Assembly (NCBI GenBank): GCA_024860865.1
Contig: JACRDV010000008.1
Location: forward strand, 1-28,029
Origin: Methanobacteriota archaeon
GTDB lineage: Archaea; JACRDV01
Direction of reading: 5' to 3'
Length of the DNA stretch: 28,029 nt
In this document: piece after piece, positions 1-9,162 of the stretch
How positions within the stretch are numbered: position 1 is the stretch's first letter
Layout: every line of letters starts with the position of its first letter
Made by a program: the position numbers and the translations under genes
Notes under the pieces: generated by a model
What the model saw: only the letters and a program-made list of their open reading frames with translations
The model's database searches: none
Told to the model about the DNA's origin: nothing

Positions 1-536
1 ATTTCTTTTTCAGTCATTCCTGCTTGAATTGACTCAGCTACTTCTTTGAGGCTTCTCTCTGCTATTTCAATCGTCTTTTTTATATTTTCAATTTCTTCGC
101 TATCTTTTATACTTCTTAGTTTCATAATTGGTGTAGAGATATCTTTGTACTTTTTTTCACTTATCCCTAGGTTTTTCAGAGTTCTAATATTAAGAAAATC
201 TTCTTCGATACCGATGTATTTTCTATACGATAATTTTTTTAGAAAGGATTTGAAGGGCGAACCATTCCCTCTTCTAACTTTTTCAATATTATCTTTCACA
301 TTTTCAAAAATCTTTGATTTTAATTCAATTACTTCAAAAGTTGATTTCTCTTCAGCTCCTTTAAAATCTATTGGAGTAACGAAAAGCTTTGAACCTCCCT
401 TAAAAGGGATGATTGCAAAAGATATTTGGGTAGGATAAAAACCCGAGAAGTAGTATATATTCTCCGGTTTTGTTATTACACAGCAAGTCACGTCGTTATC
501 CATCGTCTCATAAAGTTTTTCTAATCTTTTTTTCAT
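1..536 (-). CDS. Xaa-Pro peptidase (M24B, aminopeptidase P/prolidase family), N-terminal part
   Basis: The minus strand is open from an ATG at 536 (about 178 codons) to the window edge, so only the N-terminal half is present. The translation begins MKKRLEKLYETMDND and soon contains NIYYFSGFYPTQ, the creatinase-N signature in which a short substrate-like strand is followed by tyrosine/glycine-rich sequence. Near the edge it reads RSIKDSEEIENIKKTIEIAE and then AGMTEKE, the linker and first helix of the pita-bread M24 catalytic domain. The metal-binding Asp/His/Glu residues would lie beyond the edge, so activity cannot be judged. Family members are cytoplasmic and remove N-terminal residues preceding proline. 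A GGGG-rich stretch about 10 nt upstream could serve as ribosome binding site. The plus-strand reading of this region is Phe/Ser-rich and looks like a shadow. Confidence 0.85.
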   Translation of the reverse strand, partial: MKKRLEKLYETMDNDVTCCVITKPENIYYFSGFYPTQISFAIIPFKGGSKLFVTPIDFKGAEEKSTFEVIELKSKIFENVKDNIEKVRRGNGSPFKSFLKKLSYRKYIGIEEDFLNIRTLKNLGISEKKYKDISTPIMKLRSIKDSEEIENIKKTIEIAERSLKEVAESIQAGMTEKE

Positions 537-705
537 TTTTAGATGATTACCCCAAAAGTTTTGAGATTAACCTTTTGTCTGATATTTTGAATTTTTTATA
601 TTTTTATTATCTATTATTTTATGAAAAATAATCAATAAAAACTTTATGTTATTAATAAAGAATTTTGATTATTAAATTTAATCCAGAAAAGTGGAGTAAG
701 ATAAT

Positions 706-888
706 TTGGAAAAGCTTGTTGAAGGATTTGCTCATAAGCCAGGTGTTCACTGCATAACTTCAGCTTTAAGAGACGCATTTGAATACCATGGTTTTAAATT
801 TAGCGAAGAGATGGTTTTTGGATTAGATTGGGGTTACCAATCATGGTTTATGGAAGGCCATGTGATGGCCCCTAAATTTCTTCTATGA
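706..888 (+). pseudogene. Truncated BtrH N-terminal domain protein (C39-like peptidase/acyltransferase fold)
   Basis: This 60-codon reading frame starts at TTG behind GGAG. It carries a convincing BtrH_N signature: GVHCITSAL, with the would-be catalytic Cys after His, followed by YHGFKFSEEMVFGLDWG. The BtrH N-terminal domain is related to papain/C39-like peptidases and acyl transferases; full proteins are usually some 300 residues or more. Here the frame stops soon after the FGL-x-WG motif, and the 160 bases downstream show no continuation in any frame. I read it as the surviving 5' stump of a larger gene. A functional 60-residue protein cannot be excluded, because start and Shine-Dalgarno are intact. 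It sits alone between the peptidase gene and the permease at 1049. Confidence 0.55.
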
Positions 889-1025
889 TTTGTGATTATT
901 CATAAACTTTTTCAGGATATGTAGTGATTGATACTGAGATAATATCTTTTATCGGAATAATTTAAAAGAACAAAACTAAATAAAACCTATGGAATTTGGT
1001 CTATAGATTTTTATCTTATATTCAA

Positions 1026-1042
1026 AAACTAGTTTCTAGTTT
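1026..1042. promoter_or_regulatory. Inverted repeat just upstream of the permease start
   Basis: AAACTAG and CTAGTTT form a perfect 7-bp inverted repeat separated by TTT, ending 6 nt before the ATG at 1049. It could be an operator or a small hairpin over the ribosome binding site (TTGAGAT). No regulator is identified, and a chance palindrome in AT-rich DNA is possible. Confidence 0.3.
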
Positions 1043-1048
1043 GAGATT

Positions 1049-3349
1049 ATGGACACTTTAATATTTGCTTTTAGAAATTTAAAGCGTAGAGGAATAAGAA
1101 CAGCTCTAACAATTTTTGGAATTGCAATTGGCATAGCAACAATTGTAGGACTACTTTTAACTGGAGAAAGCATGTCAGTTCATTTAACTGAGTATGCAAA
1201 AAATGTCCTCAGTGCTGATATTTTCATCAGCTCGATTTCTGGAGAAGGTTTTCCAACAAGAGTAGTGGAATCTATTTCTCAAGTTCCAAACGTTGAAGCA
1301 GTATCTCCTAGAATTTACGTATGGACCGCGCTCAATGGTGAGAAACAATGCCAGATAGTTGGAATTGATCCAATTGCTTCTCAAAAAGCTGGAAAATTAA
1401 AAATAGTCGTTGGACGAGGTTTAACCGAAAAAGATGAATACACAATAGTTTTAGGAAAAGACTTGGCCGAAAGAAAACCTGTAATAAAAGTTGGAGATTT
1501 TGTGCGCGTTTCAGCATCCACAACAACGCAAACTTTTCAAGTAATTGGAATTTCTGAAGAAATTGGAGTTCATTATGGTGGCAATGCTTACATTCCATTA
1601 AGTACTGCGCAGAAAATTTTTAACAAAGAAAAAGCCCAAATGATTCTAGTCAAGGTTAAGGACCTAAATCAAGTTAATGATACTGTTCAAAGACTTAAAA
1701 CAGCATTGAAGAACAAAGCTGAAGTCACATCTGCTAGATATGCAATTGAAAACATCCTTAAAGCATTAAGAGTTGTTTTTGTTTTTCTTTGGGTTGTTGC
1801 AATCGCTGCGGTTGTAGCTGGCGGATTTTGTGTTGCGGATACTATGAACATGACTGTTATGGAAAGAGTTAGAGAAGTTGGAATTTTAAAATCAATTGGC
1901 GGAACTCGTTCAATTATCATGAAGCTTTTCATTTCGGAAGCTCTTATATTGGGAGTTTTAGGTTCGATAGTTGGATTGTTTTTAGGAATTCTCGTTTCAA
2001 TTGAATTTAATCACTTAATTTCTAGATTTGAATTGCCTGGCACTATTTTACCGCTTGTTTTTCCGCCAAAAGCTTTTATTATTGGAATTAGCAGCGGATT
2101 GATTTTAACTCTTATTTTTAGTTTATATCCAGTTTGGAAGGCAATAAAAGTAACTCCAGTTCAGGCCTTGAAAAGCGAATTTTTGAAACCGAGTTTTGAA
2201 AAATCTTTGTTAGAAAAATTCAGCAAATTTTTTACCAATATTAGTTTTGTTTTTGCGTTTAGAAACTTAAGTCGCTATAGATTTCGTTCAATTCTTTTAA
2301 TTTTAGGAATTACATTCAGCATCGGAACTATTTTTGCAGTATTTTTAGTTGGTATGAATTTTAAAACAACTATTGCTAATCATATGAAAGAAGCCGTCGG
2401 TTCCGATATTGCGATGAGTTCAACTGATGGATTTCCACTAGAAACCGTTTCTATTTTAGAAAAAATGCCTGAGGTCGAAGCAGCCTCAAGCAATCTTTGG
2501 AATAGCGCTCCAATAAATGGAGAAAGGCATTTGGTGGTTGGAGTTGATCCAAACCAATATTTGAAAGTTTTAAAAACAGTTATTATAAATGGAAGGTTTC
2601 TATCTGAATCTGATGAGTATTCTATTGTACTTAGTTCGCATTTAGCTGATGAACATTTTAAAGTCAAGGTTGGAGATGCTGTTTTAGTCTCTACTCCAGA
2701 TGGAACTAAACAGTTTAAGATCGTAGGAACAGTTGAGAGCATGATAAATATGGGGCATGTTACATATATTCCCCTTAAAATAGCACAGAAGGAATTTGGC
2801 AAAGATAAAGTTGATGAAATTTTAATCAAAGTTAAAGATATCAAAAGGACAGATGAAATTGCACAAAAGCTAAAGAATCGTTTCAAAACAGCGGTAGTTC
2901 TGACTTCTAAAGAGATGATAGAACAAGCACTCGATATTTTAAATCGATACTATATTTTCCTGCTGTTAATAGGATTGATCTCGATTTTTGTTGTTGCCCT
3001 CGGAATTTTAAATGCAACAACCATGTCAATCTTTGAACGCACGCGTGAGATCGGTATAATGAAGGCTATCGGAGGTTCTCAAACAGAAATTTTAAAACTC
3101 TTTTTAGCCGAAAACTTTTTGATCGGGATCATTGGTGGTAGTTTAGCCTTTGGATTTGGCACTTTATTTGCAGCTGGATTTAAGATTTTAACTCTCAAAA
3201 TGATAGGGTTTACCTTTGATTTATTCATTCCAAAATTTTGGATATTTTATCCAGTTTTAATGGCAGTTTCATTGACAATAACAGCTGGTTTTTATGCAAC
3301 GTATCGAGCAATTAAATTGAAAACTATTGATGCTTTGAAATACGGATAA
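1049..3349 (+). CDS. ABC transporter permease, tandemly duplicated MacB-PCD/FtsX type
   Basis: This 766-residue membrane protein is built from two similar halves of about 385 residues. Each half has one N-terminal membrane helix (near 18-40 and 414-436), an extracytoplasmic MacB-type domain of about 190 residues, and three C-terminal helices. The FtsX hallmark cytoplasmic segment occurs once per half: RVREVGILKSIGG near 275 and RTREIGIMKAIGG near 670. A MacB/LolCE-type permease normally works as a dimer of four-helix subunits, so this looks like a fused dimer with eight helices. Such permeases do not conduct substrate through the bilayer; they transmit ATP-driven movement to the outside. No ATPase lies on the same strand; the convergent one at 3416-4120 is the obvious candidate. 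The start is ATG with GAG upstream. Confidence 0.9.
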   Translation: MDTLIFAFRNLKRRGIRTALTIFGIAIGIATIVGLLLTGESMSVHLTEYAKNVLSADIFISSISGEGFPTRVVESISQVPNVEAVSPRIYVWTALNGEKQCQIVGIDPIASQKAGKLKIVVGRGLTEKDEYTIVLGKDLAERKPVIKVGDFVRVSASTTTQTFQVIGISEEIGVHYGGNAYIPLSTAQKIFNKEKAQMILVKVKDLNQVNDTVQRLKTALKNKAEVTSARYAIENILKALRVVFVFLWVVAIAAVVAGGFCVADTMNMTVMERVREVGILKSIGGTRSIIMKLFISEALILGVLGSIVGLFLGILVSIEFNHLISRFELPGTILPLVFPPKAFIIGISSGLILTLIFSLYPVWKAIKVTPVQALKSEFLKPSFEKSLLEKFSKFFTNISFVFAFRNLSRYRFRSILLILGITFSIGTIFAVFLVGMNFKTTIANHMKEAVGSDIAMSSTDGFPLETVSILEKMPEVEAASSNLWNSAPINGERHLVVGVDPNQYLKVLKTVIINGRFLSESDEYSIVLSSHLADEHFKVKVGDAVLVSTPDGTKQFKIVGTVESMINMGHVTYIPLKIAQKEFGKDKVDEILIKVKDIKRTDEIAQKLKNRFKTAVVLTSKEMIEQALDILNRYYIFLLLIGLISIFVVALGILNATTMSIFERTREIGIMKAIGGSQTEILKLFLAENFLIGIIGGSLAFGFGTLFAAGFKILTLKMIGFTFDLFIPKFWIFYPVLMAVSLTITAGFYATYRAIKLKTIDALKYG

Positions 3350-3415
3350 AATTTATTAAAATCATAAATGTTAAAGAATTACTCTAAAATTAAGTGAACA
3401 AAAAATAGTTAAACA

Positions 3416-4120
3416 TTAACTTTTAAATCTTTGAGTTAAATAAACTTCTCGGTCAACCAATCCATCTTTTAAATATACAATTCTGTCCGAATTTTTCGCA
3501 ATATACTCAGCATGTGTTACGATGATAACAGTTTGGCCGTACTTTTGGTTCAACTCTTTAATTAATTTGATAATTTCAGTTCCAGTTTTTGTATCTAAGT
3601 CTCCAGTAGGTTCATCTGCTAAAATAATAGCTGGTTTATTTGCAAGAGCTCGAGCAATTGTAACTCTTTGTTGCTCTCCGCCACTTAATTCATCCGGCTT
3701 GTGATTTAGTCTGCCTTTTAAACCAACTAGCTCTAATAACTCAGCTGCTCTTTTCTCACGCTCTTTTTTTGGGATATTTGCAAAGGTCATTGGAAGTTCA
3801 ACATTTTCGAGAGCTGTTAAAGTTGGGATGAGATTATAAAATTGAAAAACAAAACCAATTTTTTCGCATCTAAGCAAAGCAAGCTTATTTTCACTGAGCT
3901 TTGTCACGTCAGTACCATCAATAATGACTTGTCCATCAGTTGGTCTATCTAATGCACCAATCATGTTTAACAATGTGGTTTTCCCGCAGCCTGAGGGACC
4001 CATAACTGATAAAAATTCTCCTTGTTGAACTCGTAGGTTAATTCCACGCAAAGCTGGAACCTCGACTTTACCTAGCTTATAAACTTTTGTCAGATTTTTA
4101 GTTTCAACTATCTCAGCCAT
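3416..4120 (-). CDS. ABC transporter ATPase, LolD/MacB family
   Basis: This is a 234-residue nucleotide-binding subunit with every ABC motif in place: Walker A GPSGCGKTT at 41-49, Q-loop Gln93, signature LSGGEQ at 145-150, Walker B IILADEPT ending near 172, D-loop following, and switch His203. Family and length fit the LolD/MacB ATPases that pair with FtsX-like permeases. Its ATG overlaps the permease stop in ATGGCTGA, so it is translationally coupled to the permease at 4113-6491. It probably powers that permease, and perhaps also the convergent one at 1049-3349, which lacks its own ATPase. The 66-base gap to that gene has no clear hairpin terminator. Confidence 0.95.
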   Translation of the reverse strand: MAEIVETKNLTKVYKLGKVEVPALRGINLRVQQGEFLSVMGPSGCGKTTLLNMIGALDRPTDGQVIIDGTDVTKLSENKLALLRCEKIGFVFQFYNLIPTLTALENVELPMTFANIPKKEREKRAAELLELVGLKGRLNHKPDELSGGEQQRVTIARALANKPAIILADEPTGDLDTKTGTEIIKLIKELNQKYGQTVIIVTHAEYIAKNSDRIVYLKDGLVDREVYLTQRFKS

Positions 4121-6491
4121 ATCTCAAAGCCTCAACGGGTTTTAATCTAGATGCCTTCCAAGCCGGATAAAAACCAAAAACTACTGCAAGCACTATTGCA
4201 AAGATAAACCCGCCAATAATCAGTTGTATAGTAATAATTGGTCCAGTATAAATTTCACCCATCTCACTGCTAAATCCGCGTCCAAGTTCCCAAGCGCCAA
4301 CGTACCCAAGTACTATGCCTGTAATCCCTCCCAATATACCTATTAAAAGATTTTCTTGTATGAAAATTTTCATCACAAGCCACTCTGTGGCTCCAATGGC
4401 TTTTAGGATTCCTATTTCACGAGTGCGCTCCCAAACTGACATGCTCACAGAGTTTTGTATGCCAAGAGCTGCAACTAAAATCGCTAATGCTGCTATCGAA
4501 ATGAAAAAGTACCAAAACGTTTGTATTCCCTTTTTAACCTGGTCTAAAATTTGACCGAGATTTACTATGTCTGCTTTTTTACCCAAAGCTAATTTTAGTT
4601 TTTGAGAGGTCTCCTCTATTTTGTTAACATCTTTTACTTTAACATAAATTCCAGTGGCTTTCTCTTCTTTGCCTAAAATTTTTTGTGCGGTTTTTAGTGG
4701 AATCCAAACACTGCCTTTAATCTCGCCACCAGGAGGTCCAAACATAGCTTCTGTTGAAATTCCAATCACAGAAAATTCTTCAGTACCGGTAAATGTATCA
4801 ATTCGAATTCTATCACCAACATCTACTGTGAGAAGTTTTTCAGCCAATGTTTTACTCAATATTATGCTTCGATCATCAGTTGAAGTTAGAAATCTGCCCT
4901 TAATAATATTAACTTTCGCACCAACAGCTTGATAAGACTCCGGTTCAATCCCAAGCAAAACAACTTTAAAACCACTGATTGAAACTATCTGCCAGATATT
5001 TGGGGAGGTCTTTTCAATATTAGGCATTCTCTCGACGCCCTCAACAATAGATATAGGAAGTTCTCCAGACCCTCCTTGTGGTCCAGCCTGAGCTTTCGGA
5101 GACACTATTACGTCAGCTCCAATCATGCTTTTAATTTCATAAATTACATGCGATTGTACGAGCAATCCTAGTGACCAGATAGCAATCACTGATGCAATTC
5201 CAGCGCTTATACCTAACACAGTTAGAGTAGTTCGAAATTTTCTACGTGAAAGATTTCGAGCAGCAGTAGGAAAAAGCTTTAGAAGAATCTTTAGTGGATA
5301 GGCCAAAACTTCGAGGAAGCGCAAAAATAATCTATAAATTCTATTTCTATGTGGAGTTTCATAACTAGGTCTCAGCACTTCCAATGGCCGTACTTTTGAA
5401 GCTTTCCAAGAGGGATATAATCCGAAGAAGATTGAGAGAGCTAAACCAAGTCCAATTGCAACAGCCAGAGCTCTGTAGGAAAGCGCTATTGAAACTTGCA
5501 TAAAACCAAATGTTCGAGGCATAAGCTCCTCTATGGCTAATGTAAAACCAAAGCCAAGTAAAACTCCAAAAAAGCTCCCGAGAATTCCGATGATATTAGC
5601 CTCTATCAAAAATATTTTAATGATGGTTAATCCTCTTCCACCAATGGCTTTAAGAATAGCAATTTCTCGCAAGCGCTGTGTAACTGACATCATCAGCGTA
5701 TTTGATATTAAAAAGCCACCAACAATTATTGAAACAGCTGCGATTGAAACCATAAAAGTATTTAGCTGGCGAGTAATCTCTGCAATCGAAGTAAGTTGTT
5801 CCTTTGATGCCTCAATATTGACTTTATTGCCTAGCGAACGCTGAAGGCGATTCGTTGCTTCATCAACTTTCTCATGGTTCTTTATCTTCACTAAAACTCG
5901 AGTAATTTTGTCTTTTTTGTCAAACAGTTTTTGTGAAGTTTCAAGTGGTATATAACCCACATACCCAAAGTTAGTCACATCTTCGCAAAGCCCAATTACC
6001 AGAAATTCTTTGTCACCAGCAGACGTCGTGATTTTAATGCGATTCCCAACATCAGTGTTCAAATGATCTTTGCTTGCAACATTCTCTGATAAAACTATAC
6101 TAAAGGTATCAGTTGACTCTAAATCTCTTCCTTTGATTATTTTTAAAATACGCAATTTTCGAATTTCTTTAGGTTCAAGCCCTATTAACATAAAAGAAGT
6201 ATCTTTAATCCGAACAAATGTAGAGAACTCCGAGCTAACACCTTCAACATCTGGCAATTTTTCAATAGTAGTGGCTAAAGTTTGGGGTAAATCGCCACCA
6301 GTTGTACTTGAGATGAAAAGGTCAGCAATTATAACTTCTTTAACTTGTTTAGTAACCTCAGCCTGCATGCTTTCGCCAAACGATATCAAACTAAAAATGG
6401 CAGCAATACCGATAGCAATTCCAAGTACAGTTAAAGCCGTCCAAAATTTTCTTCGTAATAAATTACGAGCTGCTAAAGAAAAATATACCAA
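4113..6491 (-). CDS. ABC transporter permease, tandemly duplicated MacB-PCD/FtsX type
   Basis: This roughly 792-residue protein has the same two-half design as the permease at 1049-3349: helix, MacB-type extracytoplasmic domain, three helices, then the whole unit again. FtsX signature segments are QRLREIAILKAIGG in the first half and ERTREIGILKAIGA in the second. I chose the TTG at 6491 because GAGGT lies seven bases upstream and the protein then starts directly with the expected LAARNLLRR membrane-entry segment. A longer frame to 6551 would run into the preceding coding sequence. The gene lies 32 bp after the secreted repeat protein and overlaps the ATPase by 8 bp, so the three form one operon. 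It probably acts as a fused permease dimer working on an extracellular or envelope substrate. Confidence 0.9.
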   Translation of the reverse strand: MVYFSLAARNLLRRKFWTALTVLGIAIGIAAIFSLISFGESMQAEVTKQVKEVIIADLFISSTTGGDLPQTLATTIEKLPDVEGVSSEFSTFVRIKDTSFMLIGLEPKEIRKLRILKIIKGRDLESTDTFSIVLSENVASKDHLNTDVGNRIKITTSAGDKEFLVIGLCEDVTNFGYVGYIPLETSQKLFDKKDKITRVLVKIKNHEKVDEATNRLQRSLGNKVNIEASKEQLTSIAEITRQLNTFMVSIAAVSIIVGGFLISNTLMMSVTQRLREIAILKAIGGRGLTIIKIFLIEANIIGILGSFFGVLLGFGFTLAIEELMPRTFGFMQVSIALSYRALAVAIGLGLALSIFFGLYPSWKASKVRPLEVLRPSYETPHRNRIYRLFLRFLEVLAYPLKILLKLFPTAARNLSRRKFRTTLTVLGISAGIASVIAIWSLGLLVQSHVIYEIKSMIGADVIVSPKAQAGPQGGSGELPISIVEGVERMPNIEKTSPNIWQIVSISGFKVVLLGIEPESYQAVGAKVNIIKGRFLTSTDDRSIILSKTLAEKLLTVDVGDRIRIDTFTGTEEFSVIGISTEAMFGPPGGEIKGSVWIPLKTAQKILGKEEKATGIYVKVKDVNKIEETSQKLKLALGKKADIVNLGQILDQVKKGIQTFWYFFISIAALAILVAALGIQNSVSMSVWERTREIGILKAIGATEWLVMKIFIQENLLIGILGGITGIVLGYVGAWELGRGFSSEMGEIYTGPIITIQLIIGGFIFAIVLAVVFGFYPAWKASRLKPVEALRYG

Positions 6492-6523
6492 AATTTTTAC
6501 CTCTAAATAAAAAAAATACAAAT

Positions 6524-8377
6524 TTAAACGCGAACTACTTTGATATCCCAAGCTCGCAAGTAATCTTCAGTTTCTTTCGGGATAATTTTTCCAAACACTA
6601 CAATGCGTTTAACATCTTTATCAAAAATATATCCTTCAACATCTTCTGGCAATTCAGGCCCTTTACAAACAAAGATAGGAGCGAGATTAATTTGAGCCAA
6701 TGGCACTAGCCCTTGCGAGAATTTGGGCAAACTTTCTTGAACTAGAAAAACAGTTGAGGTTTTTATGATTAAGTTAGCAAATTCTTCTCCAACCTTAACT
6801 GAAGTTTCAACGATATCTTTGCCATTTATTATCTGAACTTGAACGCCAAGCATTTGAAGCTGTTGTGCAATAGATGTTATAGAAGCATTTCCTCGATAGA
6901 TTAAAATTGCTTTTTTAGAGCGCAATTCAGCTAAAGCAGCCTTTGTTTGAGTTGGCAAAGCATCGCTTGAGACGAACAAAATTGGGGACTGTAATCTAGC
7001 AGCTAGTGAGCCCGCACTTAACTGAGTTGGGACATCATTTCCATAAACTAGAACAGCTGTGGTGGATGAACCCCATTTTTTTAATGCAAAATTTGCAGCA
7101 GTTTCTGTTCGATCAACGCCAAAAATTCTTTCAACTTCAAAGCCAAGTTGTTTAAGTTGATTTTCAACTTCACTAGAAACTGCTTGATTTCCACCTACAA
7201 TTGTTATTTTAGCCAAACCAGAACTTTTAGCCTTTAAAAATAATTCAGTATCACTTACCGAAAGTCCATCGCTCCTAACTAAAAAAACAGGAGAGCCTTG
7301 AACAGCAGCATAAGTTCCTGCCACAATTGAATCGCATAAAATATCTTCTCTAGCAACATAGGCTAAACTAGATTTTTGAGGCTCGAGAGAAGGGTCTATT
7401 GGAATCTTCAGCTGGAAAACCGTGAATTTATGAGTGACATAGAATTTCCCATCAATTTCTGGTTGAGAAGATGTAAACTTGAGAGTTGGGAAATCCCCCA
7501 AAGATGGAGTTGAATATTCATAGGTTTTACCATCATATGCAAAGCTTACTGTCAATGGATCGATTTCAATATCGCCGGCCCTAATAACTGTGGATTCTAC
7601 ATAAATAGACCTTGAAGCATAAGGCCCAATTTCAAATGGAATTGTAAGAACCCAGTTATCCCCTTGGATTATCGGTTCAATTTCTTTGGTTTTGATGTAG
7701 TCTCCAGTCACTTCAAAATCCCGGAAATATTTTGCAGGCAAACTTAAAACTGCTTGCGCTTGAAAAACTTTGTAGTAAATTCCTTTGGTTATAGTTCCAT
7801 TTATTATCGGGAAATATCCAGCTGTCCAAGTTTTTAAATTTCCTTGTATATTTATCAGAAATTTTATTCTATCTCCAACTTGAATTTGCGAATCTTTCAC
7901 AACATAGAAATTTCCAGAGCGCTCAAGTTTTGCTGCTTTACCACTTGCTACAATTCCTTCGCGGATAAAAAGCAACGGCTCTCTATTAGTATTTACATCA
8001 AATTTTAATTCTTCTTTCCATTTTCCTTTCCTTTGTCCATCGAGGTAGATATCCCAGCTATACTCTGATCTAGCAGGAGTTTCAGAAATTTTAGATGGCT
8101 CTGGATAATCAGTTTTAACATCAAAAGACCCTTTTACAACTTCATAAATTGGTTTAGTAAGAGTAAATGTAGCTCCTGAGGAAGCAAAGTTTGTGGCTGA
8201 AATAGTAACGCTTGCTTTTTGCTCGCTTAATTCGCTAAAAGGAGTTAGTTTTGTTTCAATCGTTTCGAATTCTTTAACTTCTAGAGTAGGTTGTGCATAC
8301 AAAGCATGGGCGGGATAAGATGAAATGATTACGAGTCCAGCAATTAAAATACCGAGATACTTTATAACAATCACCAT
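6524..8377 (-). CDS. Secreted protein with C-terminal cell wall binding repeat 2 (CW_binding_2) domains
   Basis: This 617-residue exported protein begins with a short basic start and a hydrophobic stretch (about residues 6-24) ending in AHALYAQ, a plausible signal peptide. Residues about 30-330 are beta-rich (for example SVTISATNF, YSWDIYLDG) and resemble surface adhesion or Ig-like modules without a family I can name. Residues about 340-617 contain three consecutive CW_binding_2-like units with typical landmarks: ITIVGGNQAVS, FGVDRTETAANFA, VLVYGNDVP, SPILFVSSDALP and INGKDIVETS. There is no C-terminal membrane anchor. It heads the operon with the duplicated permease and ATPase, so it may be the extracellular partner of that transporter; this is inference. 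ATG and the adjacent GTG are both possible starts behind AGGT. Confidence 0.85.
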   Translation of the reverse strand: MVIVIKYLGILIAGLVIISSYPAHALYAQPTLEVKEFETIETKLTPFSELSEQKASVTISATNFASSGATFTLTKPIYEVVKGSFDVKTDYPEPSKISETPARSEYSWDIYLDGQRKGKWKEELKFDVNTNREPLLFIREGIVASGKAAKLERSGNFYVVKDSQIQVGDRIKFLINIQGNLKTWTAGYFPIINGTITKGIYYKVFQAQAVLSLPAKYFRDFEVTGDYIKTKEIEPIIQGDNWVLTIPFEIGPYASRSIYVESTVIRAGDIEIDPLTVSFAYDGKTYEYSTPSLGDFPTLKFTSSQPEIDGKFYVTHKFTVFQLKIPIDPSLEPQKSSLAYVAREDILCDSIVAGTYAAVQGSPVFLVRSDGLSVSDTELFLKAKSSGLAKITIVGGNQAVSSEVENQLKQLGFEVERIFGVDRTETAANFALKKWGSSTTAVLVYGNDVPTQLSAGSLAARLQSPILFVSSDALPTQTKAALAELRSKKAILIYRGNASITSIAQQLQMLGVQVQIINGKDIVETSVKVGEEFANLIIKTSTVFLVQESLPKFSQGLVPLAQINLAPIFVCKGPELPEDVEGYIFDKDVKRIVVFGKIIPKETEDYLRAWDIKVVRV

Positions 8378-8504
8378 ATTAACCTGACATTTGATTTATA
8401 AAATGTTTTCTCCAAATTTCCTTTACCTATAAATCAGGCAGTTTTAAGATTCGGATAATTTTTATTCTTTTAGCATAATTCTTTTTGGATAAAAGTTATT
8501 CTAA
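8378..8504. promoter_or_regulatory. Intergenic promoter region, divergent
   Basis: This AT-rich spacer lies between the secreted-protein operon (leftwards) and the decayed small gene (rightwards). TTTATAAAATG near 8394 is TATA-like and close to the start at 8377, so that operon may have a short leader. I see no hairpin or repeat of note here. Confidence 0.3.
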
Positions 8505-8738
8505 GGGAGGTAATCGCAAAAATGAGACTAAATTTGCCATCAAGGCATTAAAATTGTACTTTGAATTCTTAATGGAAAAAAATTAATAATTTCGATCCCG
8601 AAAGTTGTAAAAGAAACTTTTGAGAAAGAGGATATCTTTTTGAAAAGGCTAAAGGAATATAGAGAAACTTCAATAAAAAACGAAAAAGAATGGCAGAAGT
8701 GGTGGGACAATTGGTGTAAAGAAGTGTTCAAAATTTAA
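8505..8738 (+). pseudogene. Decayed small gene with strong ribosome binding site and frameshifts
   Basis: A strong Shine-Dalgarno, GGGAGGT at 8505-8511, sits 10 nt before an ATG at 8522 whose own frame closes after nine codons. A neighbouring frame then reads NETKFAIKALKLYFEFL, and near 8575 the sense reading moves to a third frame, NGKKLIISIPKVVKETFEKED... ending KEWQKWWDNWC KEVFKI at the TAA at 8738. The two pieces join smoothly and have ordinary charged/hydrophobic periodicity, whereas the competing minus-strand reading is Ser/Phe-rich. I infer an ancestral protein of about 75 residues broken by two indels. I do not recognise the family. It lies directly upstream of the YgiT/AbrB-type gene and could be a dead toxin partner, but nothing in the residues proves that. 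Confidence 0.4.
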
Positions 8739-8856
8739 TGCCTTTTAGATTAAAAATTTTCAGAAAAGAAAACTAAAGGTGGTAAATGGGAACTTGCATA
8801 TATGAAGACTAAAAAGAAATTGTGTTAATCCACATTAAACTTGTTGGGTTGAAAAT

Positions 8857-9162
8857 ATGGAAAGATGCATCTTGTGCAAAGGAGAATTAGAAAAGCATAA
8901 AGAAGTTAATGAAGGAGTAGGAATAAAGGGATGGAAATGTAAAAAATGTGGAGAAACGTTCTTCCCTTCAAGCGAAATGTTAAAGTGGGAGGTACTTACT
9001 GGTAAAAGAGGTTTAGTAAGAAAAGTGAGAAAAATAGGAAATTCTATAATAGTAACTTTACCTAAGAAACTTGTAAAAGAAGAAGATATCCATAAAGATG
9101 ATTATATTTTATTTGAAAGAACAAAAAAAGGGATGGCACTAAAAATTATACATGGAGAGTAA
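8857..9162 (+). CDS. YgiT-type zinc finger plus SpoVT/AbrB DNA-binding protein (antitoxin-like)
   Basis: This 101-residue protein has two parts. Residues 1-45 hold a YgiT/MqsA-type zinc finger with CILC at 4-7 and CKKC at 28-31, followed by GETFFPSSEML. Residues about 55-100 form an AbrB/MazE swapped-hairpin DNA-binding domain with the characteristic RKIGNSIIVTLPKKLV. Proteins of this layout are antitoxins or autoregulators of toxin-antitoxin pairs. No intact toxin gene adjoins it: the only neighbour is the decayed small gene ending at 8738, and the downstream gene is on the opposite strand. It may therefore be an orphan antitoxin or a stand-alone regulator. ATG follows a GGTTG stretch. Confidence 0.85.
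   Translation: MERCILCKGELEKHKEVNEGVGIKGWKCKKCGETFFPSSEMLKWEVLTGKRGLVRKVRKIGNSIIVTLPKKLVKEEDIHKDDYILFERTKKGMALKIIHGE

Noticed and set aside
46-438. Plus-strand open frame of 130 codons
   Set aside because: It is Phe/Ser/Ile-rich and lies antisense to the well-supported Xaa-Pro peptidase.
8540-8731. Minus-strand open frame of 63 codons
   Set aside because: Ser/Phe-rich antisense of the decayed small gene, which has a strong ribosome binding site on the plus strand.
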